Made by a program: the position numbers and the translations under genes
Notes under the pieces: model-generated
Database searches by the model: none
What the model saw: only the letters and a program-made list of their open reading frames with translations
Told to the model about the DNA's origin: nothing
Shown: one piece after another, positions 17,853 through 29,406 of the stretch
How positions within the stretch are numbered: position 1 is the first letter of the stretch
How the letters are laid out: each line of letters starts with the position of its first letter
Origin: Desulforhopalus sp.
Lineage (GTDB): Bacteria; Desulfobacterota; Desulfobulbia; Desulfobulbales; Desulfocapsaceae
Assembly (NCBI GenBank): GCA_030247675.1
Contig: JAOTRX010000002.1
Coordinates: forward strand, 372,001-436,000
Reading direction: 5' to 3'
Length of the DNA: 64,000 nucleotides

Positions 17853-18998
17853 ATGCAATTTGAACATACCGAAGAACAGAATCTGCTTCGCGACATGGTT
17901 CGCGAGTTTGCAGAAAAAGAAGTAGGTCCATCGGCCAGAGCCCGCGACGAAGAAGAGCGGTTTGACCGGCCGCTGATGTTTGGTCGATTGGCGGAGTTGG
18001 GCCTGACCGGCATTGTCTTCCCGGAGGAATATGGCGGGGCAGGTGCCGATTATATCAGCTATGCCATCGCCGTGGAGGAATTGTCACGGGTCTGTGCCTC
18101 AACAGGGGTGACCTTGTCGGCGCATCTGTCGCTTGGCGCCAACCCCATCTATCTCTTCGGCAGTGAGGCTCAGAAGCAAACCTTTCTCACGCCACTGGCC
18201 GAGGGCCAGAAAATGGGGGCCTTCGGTCTCACCGAACCATCGGCCGGGACGGATGCCGGAGGTACCAAAACCACCGCGGTAAAGGACGGCGGAGATTGGC
18301 TGCTGAACGGCACCAAGATCTTCATAACCAATGCCGGTGAGGCGGAAACCTACGTGGTTTTTGCCAGAACCGACAAAACCGCCGAGAAACATCACGGCAT
18401 CAGCGCCTTTATCGTCGAAAAAGGGACACCGGGTTTCTCTTTCGGCAAGAAGGAACAGAAGATGGGTATTCGCTCGTCACCGACGATGGAGCTGGTTTTT
18501 CAGGATTGCCGCATCCCGGCAGGAAATCTCCTTGGCGCGGAGGGTGCGGGTTTCAAGGTAGCCATGAAGACCCTCGACGGCGGACGTATCGGTATCGCTT
18601 CTCAGGCGCTGGGCATAGCCCAGGGGGCGCTTGACTTTGCCGTGGGCTACGCGAAAGAACGAAAGCAGTTTGACAGCCCAATCAGCCGCTTCCAGGGGAT
18701 ACAGTTTCAGCTCGCCGATATGGCAACGCAGGTCGAGGCGGCAAGGTTGCTCGTGTATAAGGCCGCCTACAGGGCCAGCAAAGGCCTCCCCTACTCACAG
18801 GAATCGGCGATGGCCAAGCTCATGGCAAGCGAAACCGCAATGCGGGTCACCACCCAGGCGGTGCAGGTGCTCGGTGGTTACGGCTATACCCGGGAGTTTC
18901 CCGTTGAACGGATGATGCGCGATGCGAAAATCACCGAGATATACGAAGGCACCAGCGAGGTGCAACGGATGGTCATCGGCAGTGCATTGACCCGCTAG
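17853..18998 (+). CDS. Short/medium-chain acyl-CoA dehydrogenase
   Basis: The 381 residues are the standard length for butyryl-/medium-chain acyl-CoA dehydrogenases. Motifs: [14 protein letters not shown] (about 128), [22 protein letters not shown], and C-terminal [17 protein letters not shown] followed by [12 protein letters not shown] with the catalytic glutamate at about 366. The ATG follows GAGGAGAACC. It is the first gene after the MerR-boxed promoter and is followed by the membrane FeS oxidoreductase, EtfB and EtfA, which would take its electrons. Chain length preference is not readable. Confidence 0.92.
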   Translation: MQFEHTEEQNLLRDMVREFAEKEVGPSARARDEEERFDRPLMFGRLAELGLTGIVFPEEYGGAGADYISYAIAVEELSRVCASTGVTLSAHLSLGANPIYLFGSEAQKQTFLTPLAEGQKMGAFGLTEPSAGTDAGGTKTTAVKDGGDWLLNGTKIFITNAGEAETYVVFARTDKTAEKHHGISAFIVEKGTPGFSFGKKEQKMGIRSSPTMELVFQDCRIPAGNLLGAEGAGFKVAMKTLDGGRIGIASQALGIAQGALDFAVGYAKERKQFDSPISRFQGIQFQLADMATQVEAARLLVYKAAYRASKGLPYSQESAMAKLMASETAMRVTTQAVQVLGGYGYTREFPVERMMRDAKITEIYEGTSEVQRMVIGSALTR

Positions 18999-19120
18999 TT
19001 TCGCTGAAGAACCATTCGAAAAAAAAAGGATTAGAAACCCCGTGAAAAGGGTATCAAGGAACGTCCCGTTAATCGGGATAAAGAACAACCAGGGATGATT
19101 CACAAACACTAGAGAAGGCT

Positions 19121-21103
19121 ATGGAATTTACCCGAGAAATTTACTGGAATGTCGGTCATAGCGCATGGACCTTGGTGCCCATGTATCTGCTGGCGGCGGT
19201 GGCAATCGGACTGCTGGTCAAAGGGGCACTACAGCGAATCCCTTTTTATAAACAGGGCTTGCCGCTCACCAGGACGGACCAGCTGGGCAGGCGCATAAGC
19301 CTCATGCTTGAAAATGTCCTGCTGCAAAAAAAGGTAGCCAGGGTACCCTGGCCCGGCTTGTTGCACGGCCTGTTTTTCTGGGGCTTCGGACTCCTCGTTA
19401 TTGGCACGACGCTTATCGTCATCCAGGCGGATTTCACCGATCTGTTCTTTAATGTGAAATTTTTGAAGGGCACATTTTATAAGCTTTTTTCCATCGTCCT
19501 TGACCTGGCCGGTCTCGTCTGTATCGTTATGCTCGGCGGTCTTCTGCTCCGCCGCTATGTCTTTACTCCGGAAGGGCTTGAGACAAAGAAAGACGATGCA
19601 ATCATGCACGGCCTGATGTTCACCATCCTCATTACCGGTTTTATTATTGAAGGTTCGCGGATGGCGGTCACCGAGATGGGCACACCTCTGGCGATGTGGT
19701 CGCCGGTCGGACTGGTAATCGCCAAGATTCTTGGCGGTATTGGCAAGGATGGCTTGCTGCTGCTCCATAAGTTCACCTGGTGGTTTCACCTCCTTCTGGT
19801 CATGGGTTTTTTCATTATCATCCCGCTGACTAAATTTCGGCATATTCTCACCACCAGTAGCAACTACCTGTTTTCCGATCTTGGGCCGAAGGGCAAACTG
19901 GTCAATCTCGATCTGGAAAACGAGGAATCCGAGACCTTTGGCGCAACAAGCATCAAGGAGATGACCTGGAAGGATATTTTCGATGCCGACGCCTGCACCC
20001 TCTGCAAGCGTTGCCAGGATCGTTGCCCGGCCTATGCCACCGGCAAGCCGTTGTCGCCGATGAAGGTGGTAGGTCAAATTGGCGAAGCTGCCTTTACCAA
20101 TCCAGAGGCCAATCTCATTGAGGTCATCGGCAAGGATGTTTTATGGTCATGCACCACCTGCCGCGCCTGTCAGGAGATTTGTCCGGCGGCAATCGAACAT
20201 GTTAGCAAGATCGTTGAGTTGCGCCGCTCCATGGTTCTGATGGAAGGTGAGTTCCCCGGCGAAGAAGTCATGACCGCCATGGAGGCGACCGAGGTCAACG
20301 GCAATCCGCTGGGCATTGGTTATGCAGAGAGAGGCGATTGGGCGGAAGGGCTAGGGATTAAACCACTGGCCGAGGATGGCGAGGTCGATGTGCTGTTTTT
20401 CGTCGGCTGTTACGGCTCCTTTGACAAGCGTAATATCGCCGTTGCTAAGAGCTTTTTGAAGCTGTGCCAGGCAGCGGGCCTCAAGGTCGGCATTCTTGGC
20501 AAGGAAGAGAAATGCTGCGGCGAGCCGATGCGCAAGATGGGCAACGAATACCTGTATCAAAGTCTGGCTGTCGAAAATATTGAACTCATCAAGGCTTACG
20601 GGGTGAAGAAAATCGTCACCACCTGCCCGCATTGCTACAATACCCTGACCAAGGATTATCGTGACCTTGGTCTTGAGGTGCCGGTTGAGATCTACACCGT
20701 CTTTCTGGAGGGGTTGATCGAAACCGGCAGGTTGAAAATCGATGCCGCTGATTTGTCCTGTACCTACCACGATTCCTGCTACCTTGGCCGCCACAACGAC
20801 ATCTACGAGGCGCCGCGGAAACTCATCGCCGCAGCAGGAGGCAAGCTGGTGGAGATGGACAGAAATCGAGCCGAGGCCTTTTGTTGCAGTGCCGGCGGCG
20901 GCAGAATCCTTGCCGAGGAAAAGATCGGCGAGCGGATCAATATCGTACGGGTGAAAATGGCTGTCGAGACCGGAGCATCGACTTTGGTCTCCAACTGTCC
21001 GTTCTGCTTGACTATGTTTGAGGATGGCGTCAAGGGGGCGGGCGTTGAGGAAAGTCTGAGGCCAAAGGACATCGCCGAGATACTGGCGGAACGTATCCAT
21101 TAA
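19121..21103 (+). CDS. Membrane FeS oxidoreductase, ETF:menaquinone oxidoreductase type
   Basis: The 660 residues form three parts. An N-terminal NarI-like membrane part has about five to six helices (1-240). A ferredoxin part follows with CTLCKRCQDRC (about 292) and CTTCRACQEIC (about 344). Two CCG domains of HdrD/GlpC type come last, with CCGEPMRKMG near 465 and CCSAGGGR near 588. Proteins of this build next to etfBA (EtfD in mycobacteria, FadF in Bacillus, EMO in syntrophs and sulfate reducers) carry electrons from reduced Etf to menaquinone. It lies 51 bp upstream of etfB. The start follows AGAGAAGG. Confidence 0.88.
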   Translation: MEFTREIYWNVGHSAWTLVPMYLLAAVAIGLLVKGALQRIPFYKQGLPLTRTDQLGRRISLMLENVLLQKKVARVPWPGLLHGLFFWGFGLLVIGTTLIVIQADFTDLFFNVKFLKGTFYKLFSIVLDLAGLVCIVMLGGLLLRRYVFTPEGLETKKDDAIMHGLMFTILITGFIIEGSRMAVTEMGTPLAMWSPVGLVIAKILGGIGKDGLLLLHKFTWWFHLLLVMGFFIIIPLTKFRHILTTSSNYLFSDLGPKGKLVNLDLENEESETFGATSIKEMTWKDIFDADACTLCKRCQDRCPAYATGKPLSPMKVVGQIGEAAFTNPEANLIEVIGKDVLWSCTTCRACQEICPAAIEHVSKIVELRRSMVLMEGEFPGEEVMTAMEATEVNGNPLGIGYAERGDWAEGLGIKPLAEDGEVDVLFFVGCYGSFDKRNIAVAKSFLKLCQAAGLKVGILGKEEKCCGEPMRKMGNEYLYQSLAVENIELIKAYGVKKIVTTCPHCYNTLTKDYRDLGLEVPVEIYTVFLEGLIETGRLKIDAADLSCTYHDSCYLGRHNDIYEAPRKLIAAAGGKLVEMDRNRAEAFCCSAGGGRILAEEKIGERINIVRVKMAVETGASTLVSNCPFCLTMFEDGVKGAGVEESLRPKDIAEILAERIH

Positions 21104-21154
21104 GGGTTAGAAATTCTAGTAGTTAAAGTAAACGAGAGCAACTGGAGGGAGAGT

Positions 21155-21928
21155 ATGAAAATTCTGGTTTGTATAAAACAGGTTCCGGACATGGAATCAA
21201 AATTCATGGTAGACGCTGGTGGCACCTGGTACGCGAAGACCGATCTCGCCTGGCGGATGAATGAGTACGATGAGTATGCCGTCGAGCAGGCGGTACAGCT
21301 GAAAGAGCAGGTGAAAGACGCCGATCTCACCGTCCTTTGTATAGGTTCCGACCAGGTTAAAGAGACCATGAAAAAGGCCCTGGCCATGGGCTGCGACCGC
21401 GGTGCCCATATTGCCGATGACAATGCCGCGGCCAAAGAGCCCTTCGAGATCGCCGGAATCATCGCTGAATATGCTCAAGATAAAAGTTTTGATCTGATCT
21501 TTACCGGCATGCAGTCCCAGGATCGGGGCAGCGCCCAGGTTGGTGTTCTGGTGGCCGAGATGCTCGGGCTGCCGAGCGTTTCAACCGTTGTCCATTTTGC
21601 TTACGCTGGTGGCGAGGTCACGGCAAAGCGAGAGCTTGAGGGCGGGGTCAAGGCCTGTGTCAAGGTGCAGGCCCCGGTGGTTATTACCTGTCAGCTTGGT
21701 ATGAATACGCCGCGCTATCCTACCCTGCCGAATATCATGAAGGCCAAGAAGAAAGAGCTGCTCTCCATTCCGGTGGCGGGCCTCCTGAAAGTCGACGCCC
21801 GCCAGGAAACGGCCAAAATGTATTTCCCCGAGAAGAAAGGTGGAGGTCTCGTCCTCGAAGGCGATCTAGCCGAAATGGCCGATAAACTGATCAAGATCTT
21901 GAAAGAGAAAACCGCTGTCTTGGCATAG
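21155..21928 (+). CDS. etfB: Electron transfer flavoprotein beta subunit
   Basis: The 257 residues have the EtfB alpha/beta nucleotide-binding fold: MKILVCIKQVPD at the start, MNEYDEYAVEQAV, DLIFTGMQSQDRGSAQVG (AMP site) and the C-terminal TPRYPTLPNIMKAKKKEL segment. It forms the Etf heterodimer with the next gene (12 bp apart) and accepts electrons from acyl-CoA dehydrogenases. The ATG follows TGGAGGGAGAG. It lies directly after the membrane FeS oxidoreductase. A degenerate box TTAAAGTAAACG lies about 22 bp upstream. Confidence 0.94.
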   Translation: MKILVCIKQVPDMESKFMVDAGGTWYAKTDLAWRMNEYDEYAVEQAVQLKEQVKDADLTVLCIGSDQVKETMKKALAMGCDRGAHIADDNAAAKEPFEIAGIIAEYAQDKSFDLIFTGMQSQDRGSAQVGVLVAEMLGLPSVSTVVHFAYAGGEVTAKRELEGGVKACVKVQAPVVITCQLGMNTPRYPTLPNIMKAKKKELLSIPVAGLLKVDARQETAKMYFPEKKGGGLVLEGDLAEMADKLIKILKEKTAVLA

Positions 21929-21940
21929 GAGGAGACGATA

Positions 21941-22858
21941 ATGAAGATATTGCTGATTGCAGAAAGTCGGGAAGGTAAGCTTCTCGGTGGGACCTATGAG
22001 CTCGCGGCCTTTGCCGCCAAGATGAATGCAGAGAGCGTTATGTTTTTGGTCGGTGATGAGGTTGCTCTGCCGAAATACAATGGCAAGGTCTATCTGGCCG
22101 ACAGCAAGACTTTTGGAGAATACAATCCAGATGTTCATAAACAGCTGGTTTTAGATGTAATCGCCAAGGAAAACCCGGATATGGTGGCGCTTTGTCATTC
22201 GTCCTATGGCTGGGATCTGGCACCACGCCTTGCCTATGCTTTAAAGGCTGCACAGATCTCCGAGGTTGTCGGCGTTGAAGGCGGTGTGCCGGTGGTTCCC
22301 GTTTGTAACGCCAAGCTGCGTCGTGATGTAAAGGCCAAAACCGCCAAGACGGTAGTAACCCTGCAGGCCGGCGCCTTTGGCCTGGCCGATGAGCCGAGCG
22401 GTACTCCGGCTGTTGAGAAGATTGCCGGTGCAGGCGCGGCAAGAGTGCAGTTCACCGGCTACGAGCAAGCGGCAACCGGTGGCGTCGATCTTGGCAAGGC
22501 CCAGGTAATTGTTTCAGCCGGACGTGGCATCGGCAAGCCGGAGAACGTGGCGATGATTGCCGGTCTCGCCAAGGCCCTAGGCGGCGAATATGGCGCCAGC
22601 CGGCCGGTTGTCGATTCCGAGTGGGTTGAGCATAATCGTCAGGTTGGCACTACGGGGCAGACAGTTGCCCCGAAACTCTACATTGCCTGCGGGATTTCCG
22701 GGGCAATCCAGCATCTCGCCGGTATGAAGAAGTCGGAATTCATTGTGGCAATCAACACCGATAAGGACGCGCCCATCGGTGATGTAGCCGATGTCTTGGT
22801 CGTCGCCGATCTGAAGCAGTTCGTGCCCATGCTTACCGAAAAAATCCAGGCCCTGTAG
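21941..22858 (+). CDS. etfA: Electron transfer flavoprotein alpha subunit
   Basis: The 305 residues have an N-terminal EtfB-like half and the C-terminal FAD domain: VSAGRGIGKPENV (about 188), GASRPVVDSEWVEHNRQVGTTGQTV, YIACGISGAIQH, and INTDKDAPIGDVADVLVVADL. It binds the redox-active FAD and delivers electrons to the membrane oxidoreductase encoded two genes upstream. AGGAGGAG lies before its ATG. Confidence 0.94.
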   Translation: MKILLIAESREGKLLGGTYELAAFAAKMNAESVMFLVGDEVALPKYNGKVYLADSKTFGEYNPDVHKQLVLDVIAKENPDMVALCHSSYGWDLAPRLAYALKAAQISEVVGVEGGVPVVPVCNAKLRRDVKAKTAKTVVTLQAGAFGLADEPSGTPAVEKIAGAGAARVQFTGYEQAATGGVDLGKAQVIVSAGRGIGKPENVAMIAGLAKALGGEYGASRPVVDSEWVEHNRQVGTTGQTVAPKLYIACGISGAIQHLAGMKKSEFIVAINTDKDAPIGDVADVLVVADLKQFVPMLTEKIQAL

Positions 22859-23054
22859 ATCCCCTCCCTTTTTATGCAAGTCTTGGCGCATCATTCGCGA
22901 TGTTCGTGCGGATGGTGCGCTGATCATTGCAGGTATAAATCGAAGCAGTACTCTAACGTCGGCGCGGTGCTCTCAATCGCTGCGTCCTTAGCGTTTGCCC
23001 TCGTGATAGTCAACGTATGATTCAAACTTCAATTACATATTTCAAGGTTGCGCT

Positions 23055-23360
23055 ATGATAGAAGAAATATTTTCCACCCTGCCAGAGTCTTTTGTTCCGG
23101 AAACCATTTCCCAACCGAAAAGCTTTTACTTTTCTTTGGGCGAAATCAAGAAAACCGTTGAGTTGAATAGTGACAGCTGCCGGGTTACTGATGGTAAGGC
23201 CTTGGAGAATGCCGATTGCGTTTGTAAAACCAGCCCGGAATTTTTCTTAAAGATTTGGCAAGACAACTATCGGCCGGGGATGAAGGATTTCATGATCGGC
23301 ACGATTAAATCCAATAATCCTTCGGCGCTTCTCGACTTTTTGCGCTGTTTTGGCAAGTAG
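23055..23360 (+). CDS. SCP2 sterol-carrier-like lipid-binding protein
   Basis: The 101 residues have an SCP2 fold: KSFYFSLGEIKKTVEL, an NSDSCRVTDGKA turn, ADCVCKTSPEFFLKIW, and a final helix (PSALLDFLRCFGK). Such proteins bind acyl chains or acyl-CoA in a hydrophobic tunnel. It lies between etfA and a 4HBT thioesterase, which fits a role in handling acyl intermediates. A short GC-rich inverted repeat (22886-22920) separates it from etfA. Confidence 0.75.
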   Translation: MIEEIFSTLPESFVPETISQPKSFYFSLGEIKKTVELNSDSCRVTDGKALENADCVCKTSPEFFLKIWQDNYRPGMKDFMIGTIKSNNPSALLDFLRCFGK

Positions 23361-23442
23361 CGGCCAAGAGCAGGACTTCTTGGTCGATAGCATGGCCAAC
23401 GTGTTTTTTAACTCCTCAATTCTTTAACAAGGGATGCAACGA

Positions 23443-23841
23443 ATGGAACACCTGACAGAAATAAAGGTTCGAGGCTATCATGCCGATTTTTATGGTCACG
23501 TGAATAATGCCAGATACCTGGAGTTTTTTGAAGAAGATCGCTGGGCGCACCTGGAGTCGAAAATCGATCTGCGGAAATGGGCGGAGAAGGGCCTTATTTT
23601 CCTTGTGGTCAATATCAACGTCAATTATCGTAAGGCCGTTCCGGTTGGCGAGACCTTAATCGTTACTACCAAGCTGGAAAAGATCGGCAATAGAAGTGTT
23701 GTCCTCAAGCAGGAGATTCTCCTGAAAAAAAGCCGCGAAGTTGCAGCTGATGCATTGATCACCTTTGTTATTTCCGACCGGACTGGTCGCGCGGTTACCA
23801 TGGACGGCGAGGTTCGTACGGAAATCGAAAAATTGGCCTAA
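23443..23841 (+). CDS. 4HBT-type acyl-CoA thioesterase
   Basis: About 132 residues, a single hotdog domain. The signature YHADFYGHVNNARYLEFFEEDRW contains the catalytic Asp of the 4-hydroxybenzoyl-CoA thioesterase family, followed by NINVNYRKAVPVGETLIV. It hydrolyses acyl-CoA, probably releasing CoA from stalled beta-oxidation intermediates. ATG 23443 is preferred to ATG 23434 because AAGGG lies only 1 bp before the latter. Confidence 0.82.
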   Translation: MEHLTEIKVRGYHADFYGHVNNARYLEFFEEDRWAHLESKIDLRKWAEKGLIFLVVNINVNYRKAVPVGETLIVTTKLEKIGNRSVVLKQEILLKKSREVAADALITFVISDRTGRAVTMDGEVRTEIEKLA

Positions 23842-24247
23842 TTGTTCACATCCTGCTTTGTGCGTAGAGGTGGCCCTAACCGCTGGTTCTGGTCTGCATA
23901 ATGAGGCTTGCTATTCGTGGACACCAAACAGGATTTATAGTTGACATTCATCGTGGTTATATATTAATCAACAACAACGAGGAGGATTGGCGGTGCTTTG
24001 TGGTACCGTTTAACCTGAACGTAAAAGTTATATTGTCGAGGGAAGGCTCTCTAATTCAAGCTTAAACCGCTGGGGTGGAGAGTAATGTGCGTCTGTCAAT
24101 GGCATTGACAGGTTCGAAGAGACAGTAACTGCGGCGATGCGCAAATTCGTAGCGGTTGTTGATCCTTCATCGTTCCACAAAATGTCTTTGTGGAGGAAGA
24201 TCTTTGTCGGAGGCAGTAACAATTTAAATACAGAAGGGGAGAAAGGT
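23842..24247. other. 406-bp region upstream of fadL
   Basis: No gene is seen. An AT-rich promoter-like stretch lies at 23941-23969 (TTGACA then ATATATTAATC, without an ideal spacing). A MerR-type box lies at 24013-24026. The remaining leader to the fadL start is long (about 220 nt), and I find no named riboswitch in it. Confidence 0.45.
24013..24026 (+). promoter_or_regulatory. MerR-type box upstream of fadL (ACCTGAACGTAAAA)
   Basis: It matches the ACCTTTACGTAAA box of the acyl-CoA dehydrogenase promoter except for two adjacent central bases. It places the fatty acid porin in the same candidate regulon. Confidence 0.42.
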
Positions 24248-25465
24248 ATGAAAAAAGCGATTTCCGTACTGGCATTTACGTCCATTCTGGCTGCGGGCTC
24301 GGCCATGGCTTCAGGGTATCGAATACCCGAACAGTCAGTTGATTCAACAGCTAAAGTAGGTGCCAACGTAGCCTCGTCTACCAGAGCTGATGCAGCCTAC
24401 TACAATCCTGCCAATATGGGTTGGATGGCTGATGCTTTGCAAGTACAGATGGATGCCACATACATCTATCTTTCCCCAGTCAGTTATGATGATTCTCGTA
24501 CCGCTATGTATGATAGCGAATCAGAAGATGAGCACTTCCTCCTCCCGACTGCCTTCATGGTCTCTCCGTCACTCGGTGGGGCGCGAATTGGTCTGGCTGT
24601 TACTGCACCTTACGGCTTGGCTAAGCGTTGGAAAGACCCCTACGCAAAAGCCTTTGCAGAAGAATTTTCATTGGTGACGGTCGAGGTTAATCCCACTGCT
24701 TCGTATACTTTTGGAAAGATGGTTTCCGTTGCTGCCGGTGCCAGAATGCTCTATGCCGACGCCACAGTTAAGAGTGATGCCAACGGCATTGGCCGTCCAC
24801 TCTCCAGGGAGATGGAAGGAGATACCGTGGAATGGGGATGGAATGCCGCAGTTTCGGTAAAACCGATTGAGAAACTCAATGTTTCCGCGACATACCGTTC
24901 AAAAATCGATATGGACTTTGAAGACAAGGCCCGGCTGAATTTGATGGGCACCCGGGTCGAGTTGGATGCCGATGTCTCTCTGCCGGCTCCGGCGGTATTG
25001 GCCCTCTCCGTTGCCTACGACATCTTGCCAAACCTCAATGTCGAGTTGACCTTGGATAGGACCTTCTGGTCAGAGTATGAGAACCTCGACTTCGAGTTCT
25101 CGCCTGTCATCCCCGGTAACCCTTATGATCCACCAGTTGATAAAAGCTGGGATGATTCCAATGCCTATCGCCTTGGCGTGACCTATGGTGTAACGAAAAC
25201 CCTGGATCTTATGGTTGGTTTTGGCTATGACGAGAGCCCGGCTCCCGACAGAACCATCGGCTTCGAATTACCTGATTCAGATGCATGGCTGTATTCAATT
25301 GGCGCTCAATACAAGCTCAACGAGAAAATGGATATCGGTGTTGCCTTCCTGTATGATTATAAAGAAACCCGTAAGGTTGAAGTTACCCCGACCGGCACAG
25401 TGTACGGTGAGTTCACCGATGCCTCGGCAATCTTGGTGTCTTGTGGCTTGAATTACCGGTTCTAG
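24248..25465 (+). CDS. FadL/OmpP1-family outer membrane fatty acid transporter
   Basis: The 405-residue precursor has a signal peptide MKKAISVLAFTSILAAGSAMA. The N-terminal plug motif SGYRIPEQSVDSTAKVGANVA ... AAYYNPANMGWM is characteristic of FadL. Amphipathic beta strands follow to a terminal aromatic residue (LNYRF), the outer membrane assembly signal. It imports long-chain fatty acids for the adjacent oxidation genes. ATG 24248 follows GGGGAGAAAGG and opens the signal peptide; the frame extends 37 codons upstream without a suitable start. A strong terminator follows. Confidence 0.9.
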   Translation: MKKAISVLAFTSILAAGSAMASGYRIPEQSVDSTAKVGANVASSTRADAAYYNPANMGWMADALQVQMDATYIYLSPVSYDDSRTAMYDSESEDEHFLLPTAFMVSPSLGGARIGLAVTAPYGLAKRWKDPYAKAFAEEFSLVTVEVNPTASYTFGKMVSVAAGARMLYADATVKSDANGIGRPLSREMEGDTVEWGWNAAVSVKPIEKLNVSATYRSKIDMDFEDKARLNLMGTRVELDADVSLPAPAVLALSVAYDILPNLNVELTLDRTFWSEYENLDFEFSPVIPGNPYDPPVDKSWDDSNAYRLGVTYGVTKTLDLMVGFGYDESPAPDRTIGFELPDSDAWLYSIGAQYKLNEKMDIGVAFLYDYKETRKVEVTPTGTVYGEFTDASAILVSCGLNYRF

Positions 25466-25499
25466 TTTTTGTAGTTTTTTAGAAGTAAGAATAGTACCC

Positions 25500-25540
25500 C
25501 CCCCTTATTGCCGATAGGCAGTAAGGGGGTTTGTTGTTTC
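25500..25540 (+). terminator. Rho-independent terminator after fadL
   Basis: A 13-bp stem with arms CCCCCTTATTGCC and GGCAGTAAGGGGG (one G-U pair) around a GATA loop, followed by TTTGTTGTTT. It lies between the convergent fadL and radical SAM genes. Confidence 0.85.
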
Positions 25541-25553
25541 AGGGTGCAAGCGC

Positions 25554-26423
25554 TTACAGGCCGCGCAGATATTCCGGTTTGAGGCTGACCTTGCCCCGAA
25601 GGGCCAGATCGATGAGCTGTAGGGTGGCCTCCTTGTCCTGCGGCAGTTTGGCCTTGATCGGCAGGTAGTTCGAGGCGTGATTGGCATGGAAATAGCCGCC
25701 GGTCAGCTCGGTTGCGGCAATCATCACCGCCAGTTCTTCGAGCATCTCTTTGGAGTCAAGGAGTGTGAATTCACCCCGCTCGGTTGCGGCAAAAAGCGGG
25801 GTATTAGGCGTCAGCATGAGACTCAGCGCCCCGACATATTCCGGATCTATGGCGGTGAGGACCCGGCCGGTTTCTCGGGCATGAATGAGGGAGCGCTCCC
25901 TGCCACCGATGCCGAGGAGGACAGTGATCGATAATTTAATCCCGGCGGCGCGCAGTTTCTTGCCCATTTCGATCATCCGGGCAGCATCCGCGCCCTTGCT
26001 GATAGCCTGCAAGGTGACATCATCACCCGATTCAAGGCCCATGTAGGCGATACCCAGGCCGGCTTCCCGCAGTTCACGCAGCTGCTCCGGGCTTTTCATG
26101 CGGATACTCTTGGTGTTGGCGTAGGTACCGATTCGCGTCACCCAGGGGAGTTTTGTGCGGATAGCGGCAAGGATGTTAAGCAAGCGCTCCTGCGGCAGGA
26201 TCAGGGCGTCGCCGTCGCAGAGAAACAGCCGATCCTGGTTGCGGCAATGCTGGGCGGCAAAGTCAATATCGGCAGCGATAGTCTGCTCATCCTTGATAGA
26301 AAACCGGGTCCCCTTGTACATACCGCAAAAGGTGCATTTGTTGTGCGAACAGCCGGTGGTTATCTGCAGTAAAATCGAGTAGGCTTCACTCGGCGGCCGG
26401 AAGATGTTACCTTGATAGTGCAT
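25554..26423 (-). CDS. Radical SAM protein
   Basis: The 289 residues have an unusual-spacing cluster motif, Cys25-x4-Cys30-x2-Cys33 (CSHNKCTFC), followed by GMYKG. Other radical SAM elements are visible: LFLCDGDALILP (SAM-contact strand), YMGLESGDD, and ITVLLGIGG. No extra C-terminal cysteine cluster is seen. The family is widespread among anaerobes and its reaction is not established. A dispersed hairpin element lies about 40 bp upstream of its start. Confidence 0.82.
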   Translation of the reverse strand: MHYQGNIFRPPSEAYSILLQITTGCSHNKCTFCGMYKGTRFSIKDEQTIAADIDFAAQHCRNQDRLFLCDGDALILPQERLLNILAAIRTKLPWVTRIGTYANTKSIRMKSPEQLRELREAGLGIAYMGLESGDDVTLQAISKGADAARMIEMGKKLRAAGIKLSITVLLGIGGRERSLIHARETGRVLTAIDPEYVGALSLMLTPNTPLFAATERGEFTLLDSKEMLEELAVMIAATELTGGYFHANHASNYLPIKAKLPQDKEATLQLIDLALRGKVSLKPEYLRGL

Positions 26424-26463
26424 GGTTTTTGTTTGGCAAAAATAGTTGACGGGGAAAGGATCT

Positions 26464-26518
26464 TGTACCGCAAGGGCATACGATTCGTTTGAGCAGACGA
26501 GCTGCTCTACTCAACTTT
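26464..26518 (-). repeat. Dispersed two-hairpin element, copy B
   Basis: On the minus strand the copy reads like copy A: GAGCAG and CTGCTC arms with loop CTCGT, then CGTATGCC-CTTGC-GGTACAAG. Hairpin 2 is less well paired here. It points toward the radical SAM gene, whose start codon lies about 40 bp farther on. Confidence 0.8.
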
Positions 26519-26585
26519 GTTTTATACGAACTCAAGGGCTGGGGTGCAATATGGAAAACCTGCACCTGCCGGATTACCATCATGA

Positions 26586-29183
<2,598 letters not shown>

Positions 29184-29406
29184 GACTGCTGCAATTCTGG
29201 GTGGTGGTTGAGGTCTGGGGAGTGAAAGTGCACTGCCGCCAGTGTACGCAAAAAAGCCTTGCCGGACAACAGCAAACCATCAATGTCGCTGTCGCCAAGG
29301 GCGCCTCGTCGTTGACACAATCTCCTTGATTACCTAGAGTTTTAAGCGGGTAGCAATTTCCCGGGTACTAAAAATCACTCTACTATCTGCCAATGAGGAG
29401 CAGGCC

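Noticed and set aside
22886..22920. Inverted repeat after etfA as a terminator
   Set aside because: The stem is good (two G-U pairs) but no T-run follows, so it was not listed as a terminator.
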